Assembly (NCBI RefSeq): GCF_016522065.1
Contig: NZ_JAEHFV010000001.1
Coordinates: 744,001-808,000, forward strand
From: Flavobacterium agrisoli
GTDB lineage: Bacteria; Bacteroidota; Bacteroidia; Flavobacteriales; Flavobacteriaceae
Direction of reading: 5' to 3'
Length of the DNA: 64,000 nt
Within the stretch, counting starts at the first letter, position 1. Every line of letters starts with the position of its first letter. Under the pieces are notes generated by a model that was given only the letters and a program-made list of their open reading frames with translations, did no database searches and was not told the DNA's origin. Position numbers and translations under genes: made by a program. Positions 55,373-64,000 of the stretch are shown in pieces.

Positions 55373-56341
55373 ATGAAAAAAATCTTTTGCATAGCATTCT
55401 TAACTTTGGTTTTAAACGGATGCGATGACGGCAATCTGAATGTGGACACCATCAATTTTGAAGATGCTTCGGTGCAAAGTTGTACCAACGGAATCATTTA
55501 TAAGCTAAATGAAAACGAATCAATGTTATTGCAAATGCCCGAAGGCGCTATTGTTGATGAGCCATCCGAGACCAACACACCCTTACAATACAACATAAAC
55601 AACAGTACATACCGCGTAATTTACAGAGCCTACAACGGCACAGTGAGCGCCGATAATATTTGTTCTACGATTCCGCCAGCTCTTCCTAATGTAACCGACC
55701 AATGGACTGCAACAGGTGGAATTATTGAAATTTTTACCACACAAAACACTACTACAGACGAGACCAATAATAGCACTCGAATTACCGGATACACACACAA
55801 TATCAAGTTTAAAAACATAACTTTCCAAAAAACCGATGGCCCTCAAGTCTATAACGAGTTTGATTTTGGCGAGTATGTTACCTCTGTAGCCGCATTAAAT
55901 TTAAGCTTTCAACCTTCGAGAACCAACCAATGTGCTACTTCAAAGCAATTGTACAACTACACTTCAAGCTCATCTATTACAATTGATAATATCGATCCGA
56001 ATTTGATTAAAAACGAAGTAACGGTACCAGGTACACCTAGAACGGGATTAATTACCAGTACCACTAATAAATTAACCTATAAAACCTTTAGCGAAGGTGT
56101 TTTATCTGAAAGTTATTTTTGCCAAACCACTACTCCAATTTTACCAGTTGTAAGTCAGACTTGGTTAGGCGTTGATGGTGTAGCAAATCAAAGTGGTGTG
56201 ATTGAAGTCGTAACCGAAACGAACGGACCAAATGCATTTAAACACACAATTACCCTTAAATCGACTACCTTAAAAAAAGGAAATAGTACGTTTAAATTAG
56301 GAGATAGTTTCTTATTTGGTGAGCTTAATACTACCAATTAA
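55373..56341 (+). CDS. Lipoprotein with internal duplication, unknown function
   Basis: From the preferred ATG at 55373 it is 322 residues, starting MKKIFCIAFLTLVLNGC, a lipoprotein signal with Cys17. It contains two similar halves. The first has CSTIPPALPNVTDQW, GGIIEIFTT, YTHNIKFKNITFQK and FDFGEY; the second has CQTTTPILPVVSQTW, SGVIEVVTE, FKHTITLKSTTLKKG and FLFGEL. Each half also carries an upstream Cys (QSCTNGIIYKL and NQCATSKQLYNY). The repeated Cys pairs suggest two disulfide-bearing beta domains. I do not recognise the family. It ends at a bidirectional terminator. Confidence 0.75.
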   Translation: MKKIFCIAFLTLVLNGCDDGNLNVDTINFEDASVQSCTNGIIYKLNENESMLLQMPEGAIVDEPSETNTPLQYNINNSTYRVIYRAYNGTVSADNICSTIPPALPNVTDQWTATGGIIEIFTTQNTTTDETNNSTRITGYTHNIKFKNITFQKTDGPQVYNEFDFGEYVTSVAALNLSFQPSRTNQCATSKQLYNYTSSSSITIDNIDPNLIKNEVTVPGTPRTGLITSTTNKLTYKTFSEGVLSESYFCQTTTPILPVVSQTWLGVDGVANQSGVIEVVTETNGPNAFKHTITLKSTTLKKGNSTFKLGDSFLFGELNTTN

Positions 56342-56362
56342 AATTTAAAAAATTCTTACAAA

Positions 56363-56400
56363 AAAAAGCCTTCATTTTGATGATAAAATGAAGGCTTTTT
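56363..56400. terminator. Bidirectional terminator between the lipoprotein and Smr genes
   Basis: A 16-bp stem AAAAAGCCTTCATTTT with its complement and a 6-base loop, with A on the left and T on the right, between convergent genes. Confidence 0.9.
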
Positions 56401-56466
56401 CATGCAACTTTGTTTCCTATTTTGAATAAAAATATCGCTATTACAAAAAGAAATTCAGCTGTGTTT

Positions 56467-57024
56467 TTAGAACAATTTTGCGTTTTGTCGGATGTAAACT
56501 TCCGTTGCACCTAAGCCGTATTTTTGATAATTTGCATCGTTAAAATCAATTCCTTCATAACGACCAAATAAAAAATCGAGCTCTGCTTTTAAAATTCCTT
56601 CGCCAACACCATGGATAAAAACTATTTTAGGAATGCGGTTTTTAATGGCAAATTCAATATGTCTTTTAGCCGTATCTGTTTGCAACGTCAAAATATCAAA
56701 ATTGGACATGCCGCGTTTATTGGGGACTAATTTTTCGATATGCAAATCAAATTCTGGTGGCGGTATTTCACCTTTATTTTTTCGTTCTTTCACAAAACTC
56801 CTTGGTTTTGGCTCTTCTTTTTGTTTGGAAATATAACCTGCATCAAAACTTTTAATAGAATTCATTAAATTACTAGAATCATGCAGTTTAACTAATTCAT
56901 TGACAGAAAAAGTCATCGAAAAACCTTCTGTAGTTTCTATCAAAACTTGATCATTTTTAACCGAAACAACTATTCCATCAATTGCTTCATCTAAAACCGA
57001 AACCTTATCCCCTTTACTCAACAT
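56467..57024 (-). CDS. Smr-domain protein
   Basis: From the preferred ATG at 57024 (MLSKGDKVSVLDEAIDG) it is 185 residues. An N-terminal SH3-like strand region (about 1-55) is followed by a charged linker and a C-terminal Smr domain with FDLHIEKL, IVFIHGVGEGILKAEL and a GATEVYI end. Smr domains nick or bind nucleic acid and occur at the end of MutS2; this stand-alone form lacks the MutS part. The target is unknown. It overlaps the small upstream membrane-protein gene by 11 bases. Confidence 0.88.
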   Translation of the reverse strand: MLSKGDKVSVLDEAIDGIVVSVKNDQVLIETTEGFSMTFSVNELVKLHDSSNLMNSIKSFDAGYISKQKEEPKPRSFVKERKNKGEIPPPEFDLHIEKLVPNKRGMSNFDILTLQTDTAKRHIEFAIKNRIPKIVFIHGVGEGILKAELDFLFGRYEGIDFNDANYQKYGLGATEVYIRQNAKLF

Positions 57025-57199
57025 CTGTATCTTCTTTATCTTTATTTTTACTTGGTGTTTTAGCACTCAATTGCATCATGCCAAACATAAAAACAGCAAC
57101 CGCAATTACGGTTATGTAAATGTTTTTTTCGGTTGCAACTTGTTGGTACATGATAATTAATATTGCCAAAACCATAATAAGTATTTTTACTTTTTTCAT
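57014..57199 (-). CDS. Small two-helix membrane protein upstream of the Smr gene
   Basis: From the preferred ATG at 57199 (MKKVKILIMVLAILIIM) it is 61 residues with two hydrophobic helices and a charged tail (KNKDKEDTDVE). An earlier ATG at 57220 adds seven residues. It is recognised only as a small membrane protein; function is unknown. Its end overlaps the Smr-protein start by 11 bases, implying coupled translation. It is divergent from the DUF2752 gene. Confidence 0.72.
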   Translation of the reverse strand: MKKVKILIMVLAILIIMYQQVATEKNIYITVIAVAVFMFGMMQLSAKTPSKNKDKEDTDVE

Positions 57200-57298
57200 A
57201 CTCCTATTTTGAGGAATCAAAAATACAAAACTTAAAACAGCAATACATAACCCTAACTCGGTATCTCGTTTATTTTTTGTAAAATTGTAAAAAAAACT

Positions 57299-57586
57299 GT
57301 GGCTGATTTTGAAAACTACATGCTACCCTGTTTAAGCAAAACCTTGTTCGGAATGGAATGTTTAGGATGTGGATTTCAGCGCTCTTTATTCTTACTTTTT
57401 AAAGGCGAATTTTCAGCAGCTTTTTTTATGTATCCCGCTATTTATTCTTGTCTATTATTTTTTATTTTTCTAGTAATGTATTACTTCAAAAAATCGGACT
57501 ATTTAAAAAAATGGAGTTGGGGTATCGGAATTATAAATGCTATGTTTATGATAGGCGGCTATTATTTTAAACATTTTGTGATTTAA
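57299..57586 (+). CDS. DUF2752 membrane protein
   Basis: It is 95 residues from a GTG start. The family signature CLGCGFQRS is at about 21-29, with a further Cys in the MLPCL segment and about two to three membrane helices (LFFIFLVMYYF and the last helix). DUF2752 proteins are small inner-membrane proteins of unknown role. It lies divergent from the small membrane/Smr pair and is separated from cysE by about 125 bases. Confidence 0.85.
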   Translation: MADFENYMLPCLSKTLFGMECLGCGFQRSLFLLFKGEFSAAFFMYPAIYSCLLFFIFLVMYYFKKSDYLKKWSWGIGIINAMFMIGGYYFKHFVI

Positions 57587-57711
57587 ATTAGATAATTCCC
57601 GAAGCTTTACTTCTTCGTAAATTGCGATTAATATTTGGTAAAATCTAAATTTCTTGAACACGAATTTCAAGAAAAGCCTTATATTTATCCAATAAAAAAC
57701 CAACAATTATT

Positions 57712-58503
57712 GTGACTAAAAAAGATATCATTTCTAATCTATTAGTTTTAAAAGAAGCCGTTTCTATCAATTACGGAATCAAAACTAAAACCGAAAACTT
57801 TACCGAAAAATTATTTTATACCCTTTTTGACAAAAAAGCTCCTTTAGAAAAAAGCATTAGCGAATTGGAAATTCAGTTTAAAGAAATTGCCAATTTAACG
57901 TGTCAAAAACCCGGAAATTTATGTGCCGGAGCATGGGATAAATTTTTAGACAAATTGCCGATTGTATTGGAAAAACTCAATCGAGATGCGGCTTATATTT
58001 TACAGAACGATCCGGCTTCTAACAGTATCGAAGAGGTTTATTTGGGATATCCCGGTTTTTATGCGATTGCTATTTACCGTTTAAGTCATGAGCTGTATCA
58101 TTTGGAATTATTGCTTTTTTCGAGATTGATGAGCGAATATGCACACCGTATCACAGGAACCGACATTCATGCGGGTGCTAAAATTGCATCGCCCTTTTTT
58201 ATAGATCATGCTACCGGTATTGTAATTGGAGAAACGGCTGTCATTGAAAAAAATGTAAAAATATACCAAGGAGTCACATTAGGAGCTTTGAGCGTTAGCA
58301 AAGAAATGAAAAACGCCAAAAGACATCCAACCGTTGAAGAAAATGTTTGTATTTATGCCAATGCAACCATTTTAGGAGGACAAACCACTATTGGAAAAGA
58401 CAGCATTGTAGGCGGAAATGCTTGGGTTACCAAAACCATTCCGCCAAAATCGATGGTTTTAAACACTACCACAACCGAAGTACGACTTAAAGAAATTAAA
58501 TAA
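57712..58503 (+). CDS. cysE: Serine O-acetyltransferase
   Basis: It acetylates serine with acetyl-CoA, the first step to cysteine. It is 263 residues from a GTG start. The N-terminal helical domain is followed by the left-handed hexapeptide helix with GTDIHAGAKI, FFIDHATGIVIGETAVI (catalytic Asp-His region), IYQGVTLGA and KRHPTVEENVCIYANATILGG. It lies two bases before cysM, so the pair forms a cysteine synthesis unit. The form resembles the EpsC-type SAT. Confidence 0.94.
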   Translation: MTKKDIISNLLVLKEAVSINYGIKTKTENFTEKLFYTLFDKKAPLEKSISELEIQFKEIANLTCQKPGNLCAGAWDKFLDKLPIVLEKLNRDAAYILQNDPASNSIEEVYLGYPGFYAIAIYRLSHELYHLELLLFSRLMSEYAHRITGTDIHAGAKIASPFFIDHATGIVIGETAVIEKNVKIYQGVTLGALSVSKEMKNAKRHPTVEENVCIYANATILGGQTTIGKDSIVGGNAWVTKTIPPKSMVLNTTTTEVRLKEIK

Positions 58504-58505
58504 AT

Positions 58506-59393
58506 ATGAAACCTCAAAAACTAGTTGACCTTATTGGAAATACGCCTTTAATGGAAACCGTTAATTTGGTCAAAAATAAAAACGTAACCCTTTTACTGAA
58601 ACTCGAAGGAAATAATCCCGGAGGTAGTGTGAAAGATCGTGCGGCCTATAATATGATTCAGTCGGCTTTAGATAGAGGCGAGATCAAACCCGGTGACAAA
58701 CTTATTGAAGCCACAAGCGGCAATACCGGTATTGCTTTGGCTATGATTGCCCAAATGTTAGGTATTGAAATTGAGCTTATTTTACCTGAAGATTCAACCA
58801 AAGAACGCGTGCAAACCATGCGCGCTTATGGAGCTACTGTAATTTTGACACCTGCTAGCGAAGGCATTATTGGCTCTAGGGATTATGCTGATAAAAAAGT
58901 AGCTGAAGGCGGATATATCATGCTAAATCAGTTTGCAAATGAGGACAACTGGAAAGCGCATTACAACACTACAGGTCCCGAAATTTGGAGAGACACTAAC
59001 GGAACCGTAACGCATTTTGTATCGGCAATGGGAACCACCGGAACCATCATCGGAACTTCTACTTATTTAAAAGAAAAAAATAAATACATCGAAATTGTGG
59101 GCGCACAACCAAGCGAAGGCTCACAAATTCCAGGAATCCGAAAATGGCCAACCGAATATTTACCTAAGATATTTGATGCAACTAAAGTGGATACTATTAT
59201 TGATGTTAGCGAAGAAGAAGCCCGCATCATGACCAAAAGGCTAGCGCTTGAAGAAGGCGTTTTTGCCGGAATGAGTAGCGGTGGATCGGTAGCGGTAGCT
59301 GTTAAACTAGCCGAAAAACTAGAATCAGGGGTAATTGTGGCTATCATTTGCGACAGAGGTGATCGTTATTTATCTTCGGACTTATTTGATTAA
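58506..59393 (+). CDS. cysM: Cysteine synthase B (O-acetylserine sulfhydrylase)
   Basis: It makes cysteine from O-acetylserine and sulfide or thiosulfate with PLP. It is 295 residues. The PLP lysine is Lys43 in NNPGGSVKDRAA, the substrate loop is EATSGNTGIALA, and the phosphate loop is VSAMGTTGTIIGTS. The KWPTEYLPKIF segment before a conserved Asp favours CysM rather than CysK. It directly follows cysE, so the two enzymes probably form the cysteine synthase pair. Confidence 0.93.
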   Translation: MKPQKLVDLIGNTPLMETVNLVKNKNVTLLLKLEGNNPGGSVKDRAAYNMIQSALDRGEIKPGDKLIEATSGNTGIALAMIAQMLGIEIELILPEDSTKERVQTMRAYGATVILTPASEGIIGSRDYADKKVAEGGYIMLNQFANEDNWKAHYNTTGPEIWRDTNGTVTHFVSAMGTTGTIIGTSTYLKEKNKYIEIVGAQPSEGSQIPGIRKWPTEYLPKIFDATKVDTIIDVSEEEARIMTKRLALEEGVFAGMSSGGSVAVAVKLAEKLESGVIVAIICDRGDRYLSSDLFD

Positions 59394-59461
59394 CGGAATT
59401 TAAAGATTCATAGGCTATTCACCCAATTCCTTCATATAAATTCAAACATTTTAAACACAAA

Positions 59462-60448
59462 ATGAACTATAGAAAATTAGGTAAAACCAATTTCAACATA
59501 TCCGAAATTGCTTTAGGAACTTGGCAAGTTGGCGGCAAATGGGGATCAGGATTCAATGAAAAAAAAGCCGAAACCATTATCAATACTGCTATTGATAACG
59601 GCGTAAATTTTATTGATACCGCCGATGTTTACGAAAATGGATTGAGCGAAATAGCTGTTGGAAAAGCAATACGTTCAAGATCAGAACGTATTTATATGGC
59701 GACCAAATGTGGCCGTTTTATCAATCCACATGTTAACGAAGGGTACCAGCCTAAAATTTTACGTCAATATGTAGAAAACAGTTTACGCAGAATGCAATTG
59801 GATGCCGTCGATTTAATTCAGTTACACTGCCCTCCTACCGAAGTTTTTTACCGTACGGAAATTTTTGAACTTTTTGATAAATTAAAACAAGAAGGTAAAA
59901 TTCTGAATCTTGGCGTAAGTGTTGAAAAAGTAGAAGAAGCTTTAAAAGCCATTGAATATGAAAACGTGAGTACGGTACAAATTATTTTCAATCTTTTCAG
60001 ACAACGCCCATCCGAATTGTTTTTTAAAGAAGCACAAAAAAAAGATATCGGAATCATTGTTCGTGTTCCCTTAGCAAGTGGTTTGTTAACGGGTAAATTC
60101 ACTTCGGAAACTGCTTTTCATAATCAGGATCACCGATTTTTTAATCGCGAAGGCGCTTCTTTTGATAAAGGAGAAACTTTTTCTGGAATTAATTATGATT
60201 TGGGACTACAAGCAGTAAACGAAATAAAAAAACTATTCCCAGAGGTTCAAAATTTAGCCCCGATCGCCTTACAATGGATATTAAGTTTTAACGAAATTAG
60301 TTGTATCATTCCCGGTGCTTCTTCCGAAAATCAAGTCATTTCGAATCTTTCCACATTCGATTTACCGGAATTAACTCCCGAAAAAATAGCAGCAATGAAT
60401 GCTGTTTACGAACAATACATTAAGAAAGAAGTTCACCACTTATGGTAA
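59462..60448 (+). CDS. Aldo/keto reductase
   Basis: It is a 328-residue NADPH-dependent oxidoreductase in a TIM barrel. The catalytic Asp and Tyr are in DTADVYENG, Lys in YMATKCGRF and His in QLHCPP, and the C-terminal cofactor site is IIPGASSENQVISN. The exact substrate is unknown; the form is close to the general YdhF/Tas-like group. It follows cysM by about 70 bases and ends at a terminator. Confidence 0.92.
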   Translation: MNYRKLGKTNFNISEIALGTWQVGGKWGSGFNEKKAETIINTAIDNGVNFIDTADVYENGLSEIAVGKAIRSRSERIYMATKCGRFINPHVNEGYQPKILRQYVENSLRRMQLDAVDLIQLHCPPTEVFYRTEIFELFDKLKQEGKILNLGVSVEKVEEALKAIEYENVSTVQIIFNLFRQRPSELFFKEAQKKDIGIIVRVPLASGLLTGKFTSETAFHNQDHRFFNREGASFDKGETFSGINYDLGLQAVNEIKKLFPEVQNLAPIALQWILSFNEISCIIPGASSENQVISNLSTFDLPELTPEKIAAMNAVYEQYIKKEVHHLW

Positions 60449-60468
60449 CATTCAAACACCAACTTTTT

Positions 60469-60492
60469 AAAAACCTCATTTTTGAGGTTTTT
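60469..60492 (+). terminator. Intrinsic terminator after the aldo/keto reductase gene
   Basis: AAAAACCTCA pairs with TGAGGTTTTT around a 4-base loop, about 20 bases after the stop, followed by more T residues. Confidence 0.85.
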
Positions 60493-60569
60493 TATTTTTT
60501 ATACTGCAGCATTTACGTTAAAAACCCGCTAATTTTAACAGTATAGTCTATTAAAAACATTGAAATATC

Positions 60570-60577
60570 TATCTTTG
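60570..60577 (+). promoter_or_regulatory. -7 element for ilvD
   Basis: TATCTTTG matches TAnnTTTG and lies 34 bases before the ilvD ATG. No suitably spaced TTG upstream was identified. Confidence 0.55.
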
Positions 60578-60611
60578 CACCTCCAAAAAATAAAAAAAAA
60601 GAAAATAAGTT

Positions 60612-62300
60612 ATGAGAAGTGATGAAGTAAAAAAAGGACATCAAAGAACCCCACATAGATCTTTATTTAGAGCCACTGGATTGGTTGATGAAGACTTTGA
60701 AAAACCATTTATTGGCGTAGCCAATTCCTATATCGAAATTATTCCCGGACACTTTTTTTTAGACCGTGTATCACGTGTTATCAAAGAAGAAATTAAAGCC
60801 AATGGCTGTGTGCCTTTTGAATTTAATACGATTGGAGTTGACGACGGTATTGCGATGGGACATGATGGAATGCTTTTTTCGTTACCTTCTAGAGAAATCA
60901 TTGCCAACTCAATCGAAACGGTAATGAATGCGCACAAATTAGACGCCATGATTGCCATTCCGAACTGCGATAAAATTGTTCCAGGAATGATTATGGGCGC
61001 TTTACGTGTAGATGTTCCGACCATTTTTGTAAGTGGTGGGCCAATGAAAAAAGGTCATACCAAAGACGGCGTGCCAATTGACTTAGCTACGGCTTTTGAA
61101 GCAGTAGGAAAACACGAATTGGGAGAAATAACCGATGAAGAATTAAAAGACATCGAATGTAATGCATGTCCGAGTGGTGGTAGTTGCTCCGGAATGTTTA
61201 CAGCCAACTCGATGAATACCTTAATGGAAGCTATGGGAATTGCTCTTCCTGGAAACGGAACTATTTTGGCTTTGACTAAAGAAAGAGAAGAATTGTACCG
61301 TCAAGCTGCCCGCAGAATTTGTGAAATTGCAAAAGATAGTACACAAACCGAAAAATTCAAACTAAAAAATATTCTGAATGAAAATGCCGTAAAAAATGCC
61401 TTTGCTGTAGATATGGCAATGGGCGGAAGTTCAAACACTGTTTTACACATGTTAGCTATCGCCAAAGAAGCCAATGTAAATTTCAATTTAGAAGACATCA
61501 ATACCATCTCTAAAAGAGTATCGCATATTGCAAAAATTTCGCCAAGTTTGTCAACCGTTCACATGGAAGATATTAACACTGCAGGTGGTGTAAATGCCGT
61601 GATGAAAGAAATGACAAAAAGAGGCGATGATATTTTGTTAGACAATTTAACTATTACTGGAGAAACAATATTAGAAAAAATCAAAGATGCTTACATCAAA
61701 GACACTAATATTATCCACACTATTGATAACCCGTATTCACAAGTAGGTGGTTTAGCGGTTTTATACGGAAATTTAGCCGAGCAAGGTGCTGTGATCAAAA
61801 CTGCCGGAATTACCGGTGATCGTGTTTTTACAGGAACAGCCGTTTGTTTTGATGGACAGCCAGAAGCCATTGAAGGTATTTTAGGCGGAAAAGTAAAAGC
61901 TGGAAACGTGGTTGTAATTCGTTACGAAGGACCAAAAGGCGGACCTGGAATGCAAGAAATGTTAGCTCCAACTTCTTTAATTATGGGAATGGGGTTAGGC
62001 GACAAAGTGGCGTTAATTACCGATGGTCGCTTTAGTGGCGCCACCAGAGGAGCTTCTATCGGACACGTTTCACCCGAAGCAGCCGAAGGCGGAATGATTG
62101 GACTGGTTCAAGATGGCGATGAAATCCATATTGACGTTGACCAGTATATTTTGTCAGTTAATTTAAGTGAGGAAGAAATTGCCAAACGTAGAGCTGCCTT
62201 TGTTCCTCTTAAAAAAGAACTTACCTCAAGATGGTTAGGACAATATCGTTCGTTAGTAACCAACGCGAGTAATGGTGCGGTTTTAAAATCGGATTTATAG
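60612..62300 (+). CDS. ilvD: Dihydroxy-acid dehydratase
   Basis: It makes the 2-keto acids of the valine and isoleucine pathways and uses an Fe-S cluster. It is 562 residues. [23 protein letters not shown] is a typical start (shown here in parts), [10 protein letters not shown] and [19 protein letters not shown] carry cluster cysteines, and [23 protein letters not shown] is the C-terminal active-site block. No other ilv or leu gene follows within the window, so its regulation is not clear; no leader peptide was found upstream. Confidence 0.97.
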   Translation: MRSDEVKKGHQRTPHRSLFRATGLVDEDFEKPFIGVANSYIEIIPGHFFLDRVSRVIKEEIKANGCVPFEFNTIGVDDGIAMGHDGMLFSLPSREIIANSIETVMNAHKLDAMIAIPNCDKIVPGMIMGALRVDVPTIFVSGGPMKKGHTKDGVPIDLATAFEAVGKHELGEITDEELKDIECNACPSGGSCSGMFTANSMNTLMEAMGIALPGNGTILALTKEREELYRQAARRICEIAKDSTQTEKFKLKNILNENAVKNAFAVDMAMGGSSNTVLHMLAIAKEANVNFNLEDINTISKRVSHIAKISPSLSTVHMEDINTAGGVNAVMKEMTKRGDDILLDNLTITGETILEKIKDAYIKDTNIIHTIDNPYSQVGGLAVLYGNLAEQGAVIKTAGITGDRVFTGTAVCFDGQPEAIEGILGGKVKAGNVVVIRYEGPKGGPGMQEMLAPTSLIMGMGLGDKVALITDGRFSGATRGASIGHVSPEAAEGGMIGLVQDGDEIHIDVDQYILSVNLSEEEIAKRRAAFVPLKKELTSRWLGQYRSLVTNASNGAVLKSDL

Positions 62301-62322
62301 AAATATGCAAAATTGCTTTGCA

Positions 62323-62370
62323 AAAACAAACCCCGAAATTGTATCAAGTACAACTTCGGGGTTTTGTTTT
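62323..62370 (+). terminator. Intrinsic terminator after ilvD
   Basis: A long hairpin: CCCCGAA pairs with TTCGGGG, with an inner TTGTA/TACAA stem and flanking AAAAC/GTTTT, starting about 23 bases after the stop. Confidence 0.88.
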
Positions 62371-62566
62371 ATTTGAGAACACAACACTTTTAAATAGCTT
62401 TATTGAGATTTTTAAATTCAGTTTTGCTTCAGCAGCAGCTGTACGAAATCGTGCTGATTATATTCTTCCCTTATAAATCTTACTTCGCGAATTATTGACT
62501 TCAAGTATAAAATAAATCAAACAATTATGCCTAGCAATAGTTATTACTTAGACTTTTTAAATGTAA

Positions 62567-62932
62567 CTATTTCGTCCAAATGTTGTCAATATAAGGTTTA
62601 CTAAAAATTGTAATTAAACCTATACTAATACATATTAAAGTTTCATAAGGCCATCTAAATAAATCTTCAGACCAAGCTAAAATTATTAATAATGAAAGAA
62701 TATAAGCATAAATTGTGTTACCTCTTTTAGAATTTAAAATTACTGATACTATATTTGAAATAAGCAAAAAAATACCAATTAATCCCGCTGAATAAAAATA
62801 GTGAGCATCTGAAAGAAACTCAGTATTCGAAACTAAATGTGATGTTTTCTGGATAAGATGAAAAATTCCCCAATAAACTACTAGCTGTAATATTGTCGTA
62901 AATACTCCAAATTTCAAAACACATAATATCAT
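62567..62932 (-). CDS. Small hypothetical membrane protein
   Basis: It is 121 residues with about four hydrophobic helices (near 10-26, 46-66, 72-87 and 97-110) joined by short charged loops such as NSKRGN and SEDLFRWPYE. I do not recognise the family. It starts 62 bases downstream of the sensor kinase stop, on the same strand, and has more AT-rich codon use than neighbours, which could suggest a recently gained or fast-evolving gene. It could be a real but lineage-specific gene. Confidence 0.6.
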   Translation of the reverse strand: MILCVLKFGVFTTILQLVVYWGIFHLIQKTSHLVSNTEFLSDAHYFYSAGLIGIFLLISNIVSVILNSKRGNTIYAYILSLLIILAWSEDLFRWPYETLICISIGLITIFSKPYIDNIWTK

Positions 62933-62993
62933 AAGATTTTTTCGGGGAATATGATGTACAACTAGTAGCTAATCATCTCACAAATCAATCCAA

Positions 62994-64000
62994 TCACAAC
63001 TCAAACTCAATAGTAAAAACGGCGCCTTTGTTTTTCCCTTCGCTGGTGGCGTATAATTTTCCGCCGTGTCTTTCGATGATTTTTTTACATAAATAGAGTC
63101 CCAAACCGGTTGAAGATTCGTTTTCGGTACCTAATTTGCTCATTTTGGTAAACTTCTTGAAAATTTCTTCTTTGTGCATTTTATCAAACCCCATTCCGTT
63201 ATCCGAAATGGTAAAATATAAAATGCCGTTTTCTTTAAAATTACGCAATTTCACCGTGCCATCTTGGTACGAAAATTTAATCGCATTTACGACAAGATTC
63301 ACCAAAACTTGAGCCATAAAACCTTCGTCTATATTTAAAAGTTCTTTGTCAACTTCCAGATTGGTTTGTAAGGTAATGTTTTTTTGCAGCAATCGCTGAC
63401 TAACTTGCTCGGTAGCAGTACTCACTATATCCTGAAAGTACAACAAACGAGGCTCATGCACAATGCGCGAAATTTCATCTTGTTCTTTCAGTAATTTTAT
63501 AAAGTTTTCGATATACCTAAATTGCAAATCGGTTGATTGGCAAATTAATTCGGCCATGTGTCTAATCGAGTCGGAAGTCGTTTCATTAATAATCAATTTG
63601 GCCAAACCTTGCGGATTTCCGGCAAAATTTTTCAAATCGTGCGAAAGCATAAAAATCAAATCTTGTTTTTCTTGCCTAAAGGTTTCGGCTTCGTAAATGG
63701 ATTCTTGAATATTACGCATTAACAATCCTGCTTCGTCTTTATAATTGGTAGGTAAAGTCGATAAAATTCTACTCGACCTATATTTTTCTAATGATTGCGA
63801 AGCGATAGAAATGGGTTTTATCAATTTATTTAATAATAATAAGGTGATTGCCGTTGCTAACAAAGTCATGATTAACGAAAAAATCAAAATCGAAAGGGGA
63901 TTCAAATTATTATCATCAAATAATACAAAAAATAAAATTCCGATGAGCGGAATATGAATTCCTACAAAAGCAACAAACAAAAACTTAAAGGCATAACTTC
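62994..64000 (-). CDS. Sensor histidine kinase (5' end cut by window edge)
   Basis: The frame stays open to base 64000, so the N-terminus, probably including the first membrane segment and any sensor domain, lies outside. What is visible: a hydrophobic segment (VGIHIPLIGILFFVLFDD), another helix (SILIFSLIMTLLATAITLLLL), a HAMP-like linker, the phospho-acceptor His in FMLSHDLKNFAG, and an ATPase domain with NLVVNAIKFS (N box), DNGMGFDK (G1) and STGLGLYLCKKI (G2). It is an inner-membrane phosphorelay kinase; the response regulator is not in the window. Confidence 0.9.
   Translation of the reverse strand, partial: SYAFKFLFVAFVGIHIPLIGILFFVLFDDNNLNPLSILIFSLIMTLLATAITLLLLNKLIKPISIASQSLEKYRSSRILSTLPTNYKDEAGLLMRNIQESIYEAETFRQEKQDLIFMLSHDLKNFAGNPQGLAKLIINETTSDSIRHMAELICQSTDLQFRYIENFIKLLKEQDEISRIVHEPRLLYFQDIVSTATEQVSQRLLQKNITLQTNLEVDKELLNIDEGFMAQVLVNLVVNAIKFSYQDGTVKLRNFKENGILYFTISDNGMGFDKMHKEEIFKKFTKMSKLGTENESSTGLGLYLCKKIIERHGGKLYATSEGKNKGAVFTIEFEL

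Noticed and set aside
60449..60611. A leader peptide and attenuator before ilvD
   Set aside because: No Ile/Val/Leu-rich short frame was seen, and the only hairpin present ends the preceding aldo/keto reductase gene.

Overview
The window is about 64 kb of a low-GC chromosome from a member of the Bacteroidota, almost certainly a Flavobacterium-like organism (Flavobacteriaceae). The evidence is the AT-rich base composition, the Bacteroidota -7 promoter element (TAnnTTTG) ahead of several genes, weak or absent Shine-Dalgarno sites, a type IX secretion C-terminal sorting domain, and many Bacteroidota-type families (UpxY-like NusG paralogue, BT_3928-type DoxX protein, DUF1599, eukaryote-like UDP-glucose dehydrogenase). 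No rRNA, tRNA, insertion sequence, prophage structural gene or CRISPR array was seen. Most of the window is housekeeping; accessory material is concentrated in 1-16.7 kb.

Layout. (1) 1-4.6 kb, minus strand: nucleotide-sugar genes for surface polysaccharide (ugd, gmd, fcl, manC, a TagD-like cytidylyltransferase), followed by a 518-base gene-free gap and a divergent UpxY/NusG-like antiterminator with its own terminator. (2) 5.7-6.2 kb: two small paralogous XRE regulators. (3) 6.6-10.0 kb, minus: a three-gene secreted-protein operon (type IX sorting-domain protein, tail-fibre-like protein, right-handed beta-helix protein). (4) 10.6-16.6 kb, plus: a compact nonribosomal peptide cluster made of a truncated, degenerate adenylation-domain protein, a one-module C-A-PCP-TE synthetase, and an overlapping Sfp-type phosphopantetheinyl transferase; it ends at a perfect 48-bp palindrome shared with the convergent ettA. 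(5) 16.7-23.4 kb, minus: ettA, a di-haem peroxidase lipoprotein with an imelysin-like N-terminus, a PhoX-like lipoprotein, a small membrane protein and holA. (6) 23.4-35.6 kb: a mix of housekeeping genes (HSDR_N orphan, glycosyltransferase, OmpA lipoprotein, YciO-type protein, FrnE-like DsbA, folP, DUF1599, DoxX-like/TlpA/tpiA cluster, miaE, glyA, fahA). (7) 35.7-38.0 kb, minus: MCE/Mla-type lipid transport operon. (8) 38.2-44.4 kb: DUF1328, an unknown gene, a patatin and two M1 peptidases flanking a Dph6-like ATP pyrophosphatase. (9) 44.6-52.3 kb, minus: a complete histidine operon hisG-D-C-B-H-A-F-IE with a classical His leader peptide and attenuator. (10) 52.3-64 kb: S1/P1-type nuclease/phospholipase, TsaC, cysteine desulfurase, a lipoprotein with two similar halves, Smr-domain protein, DUF2752, cysE-cysM, aldo/keto reductase, ilvD, an unknown membrane protein and a sensor kinase cut by the window edge.

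Most notable: the histidine leader peptide (five His in six consecutive codons) with a terminator hairpin before hisG; the NRPS cluster with its inactive-looking partial adenylation domain and conserved-looking 39-residue tail; different short tandem repeats or hairpins filling several spacers inside the his operon; and the presence of both a YciO-type and a TsaC-type member of the Sua5/YrdC family. All functional calls are from motif recognition by eye; no database search was run.
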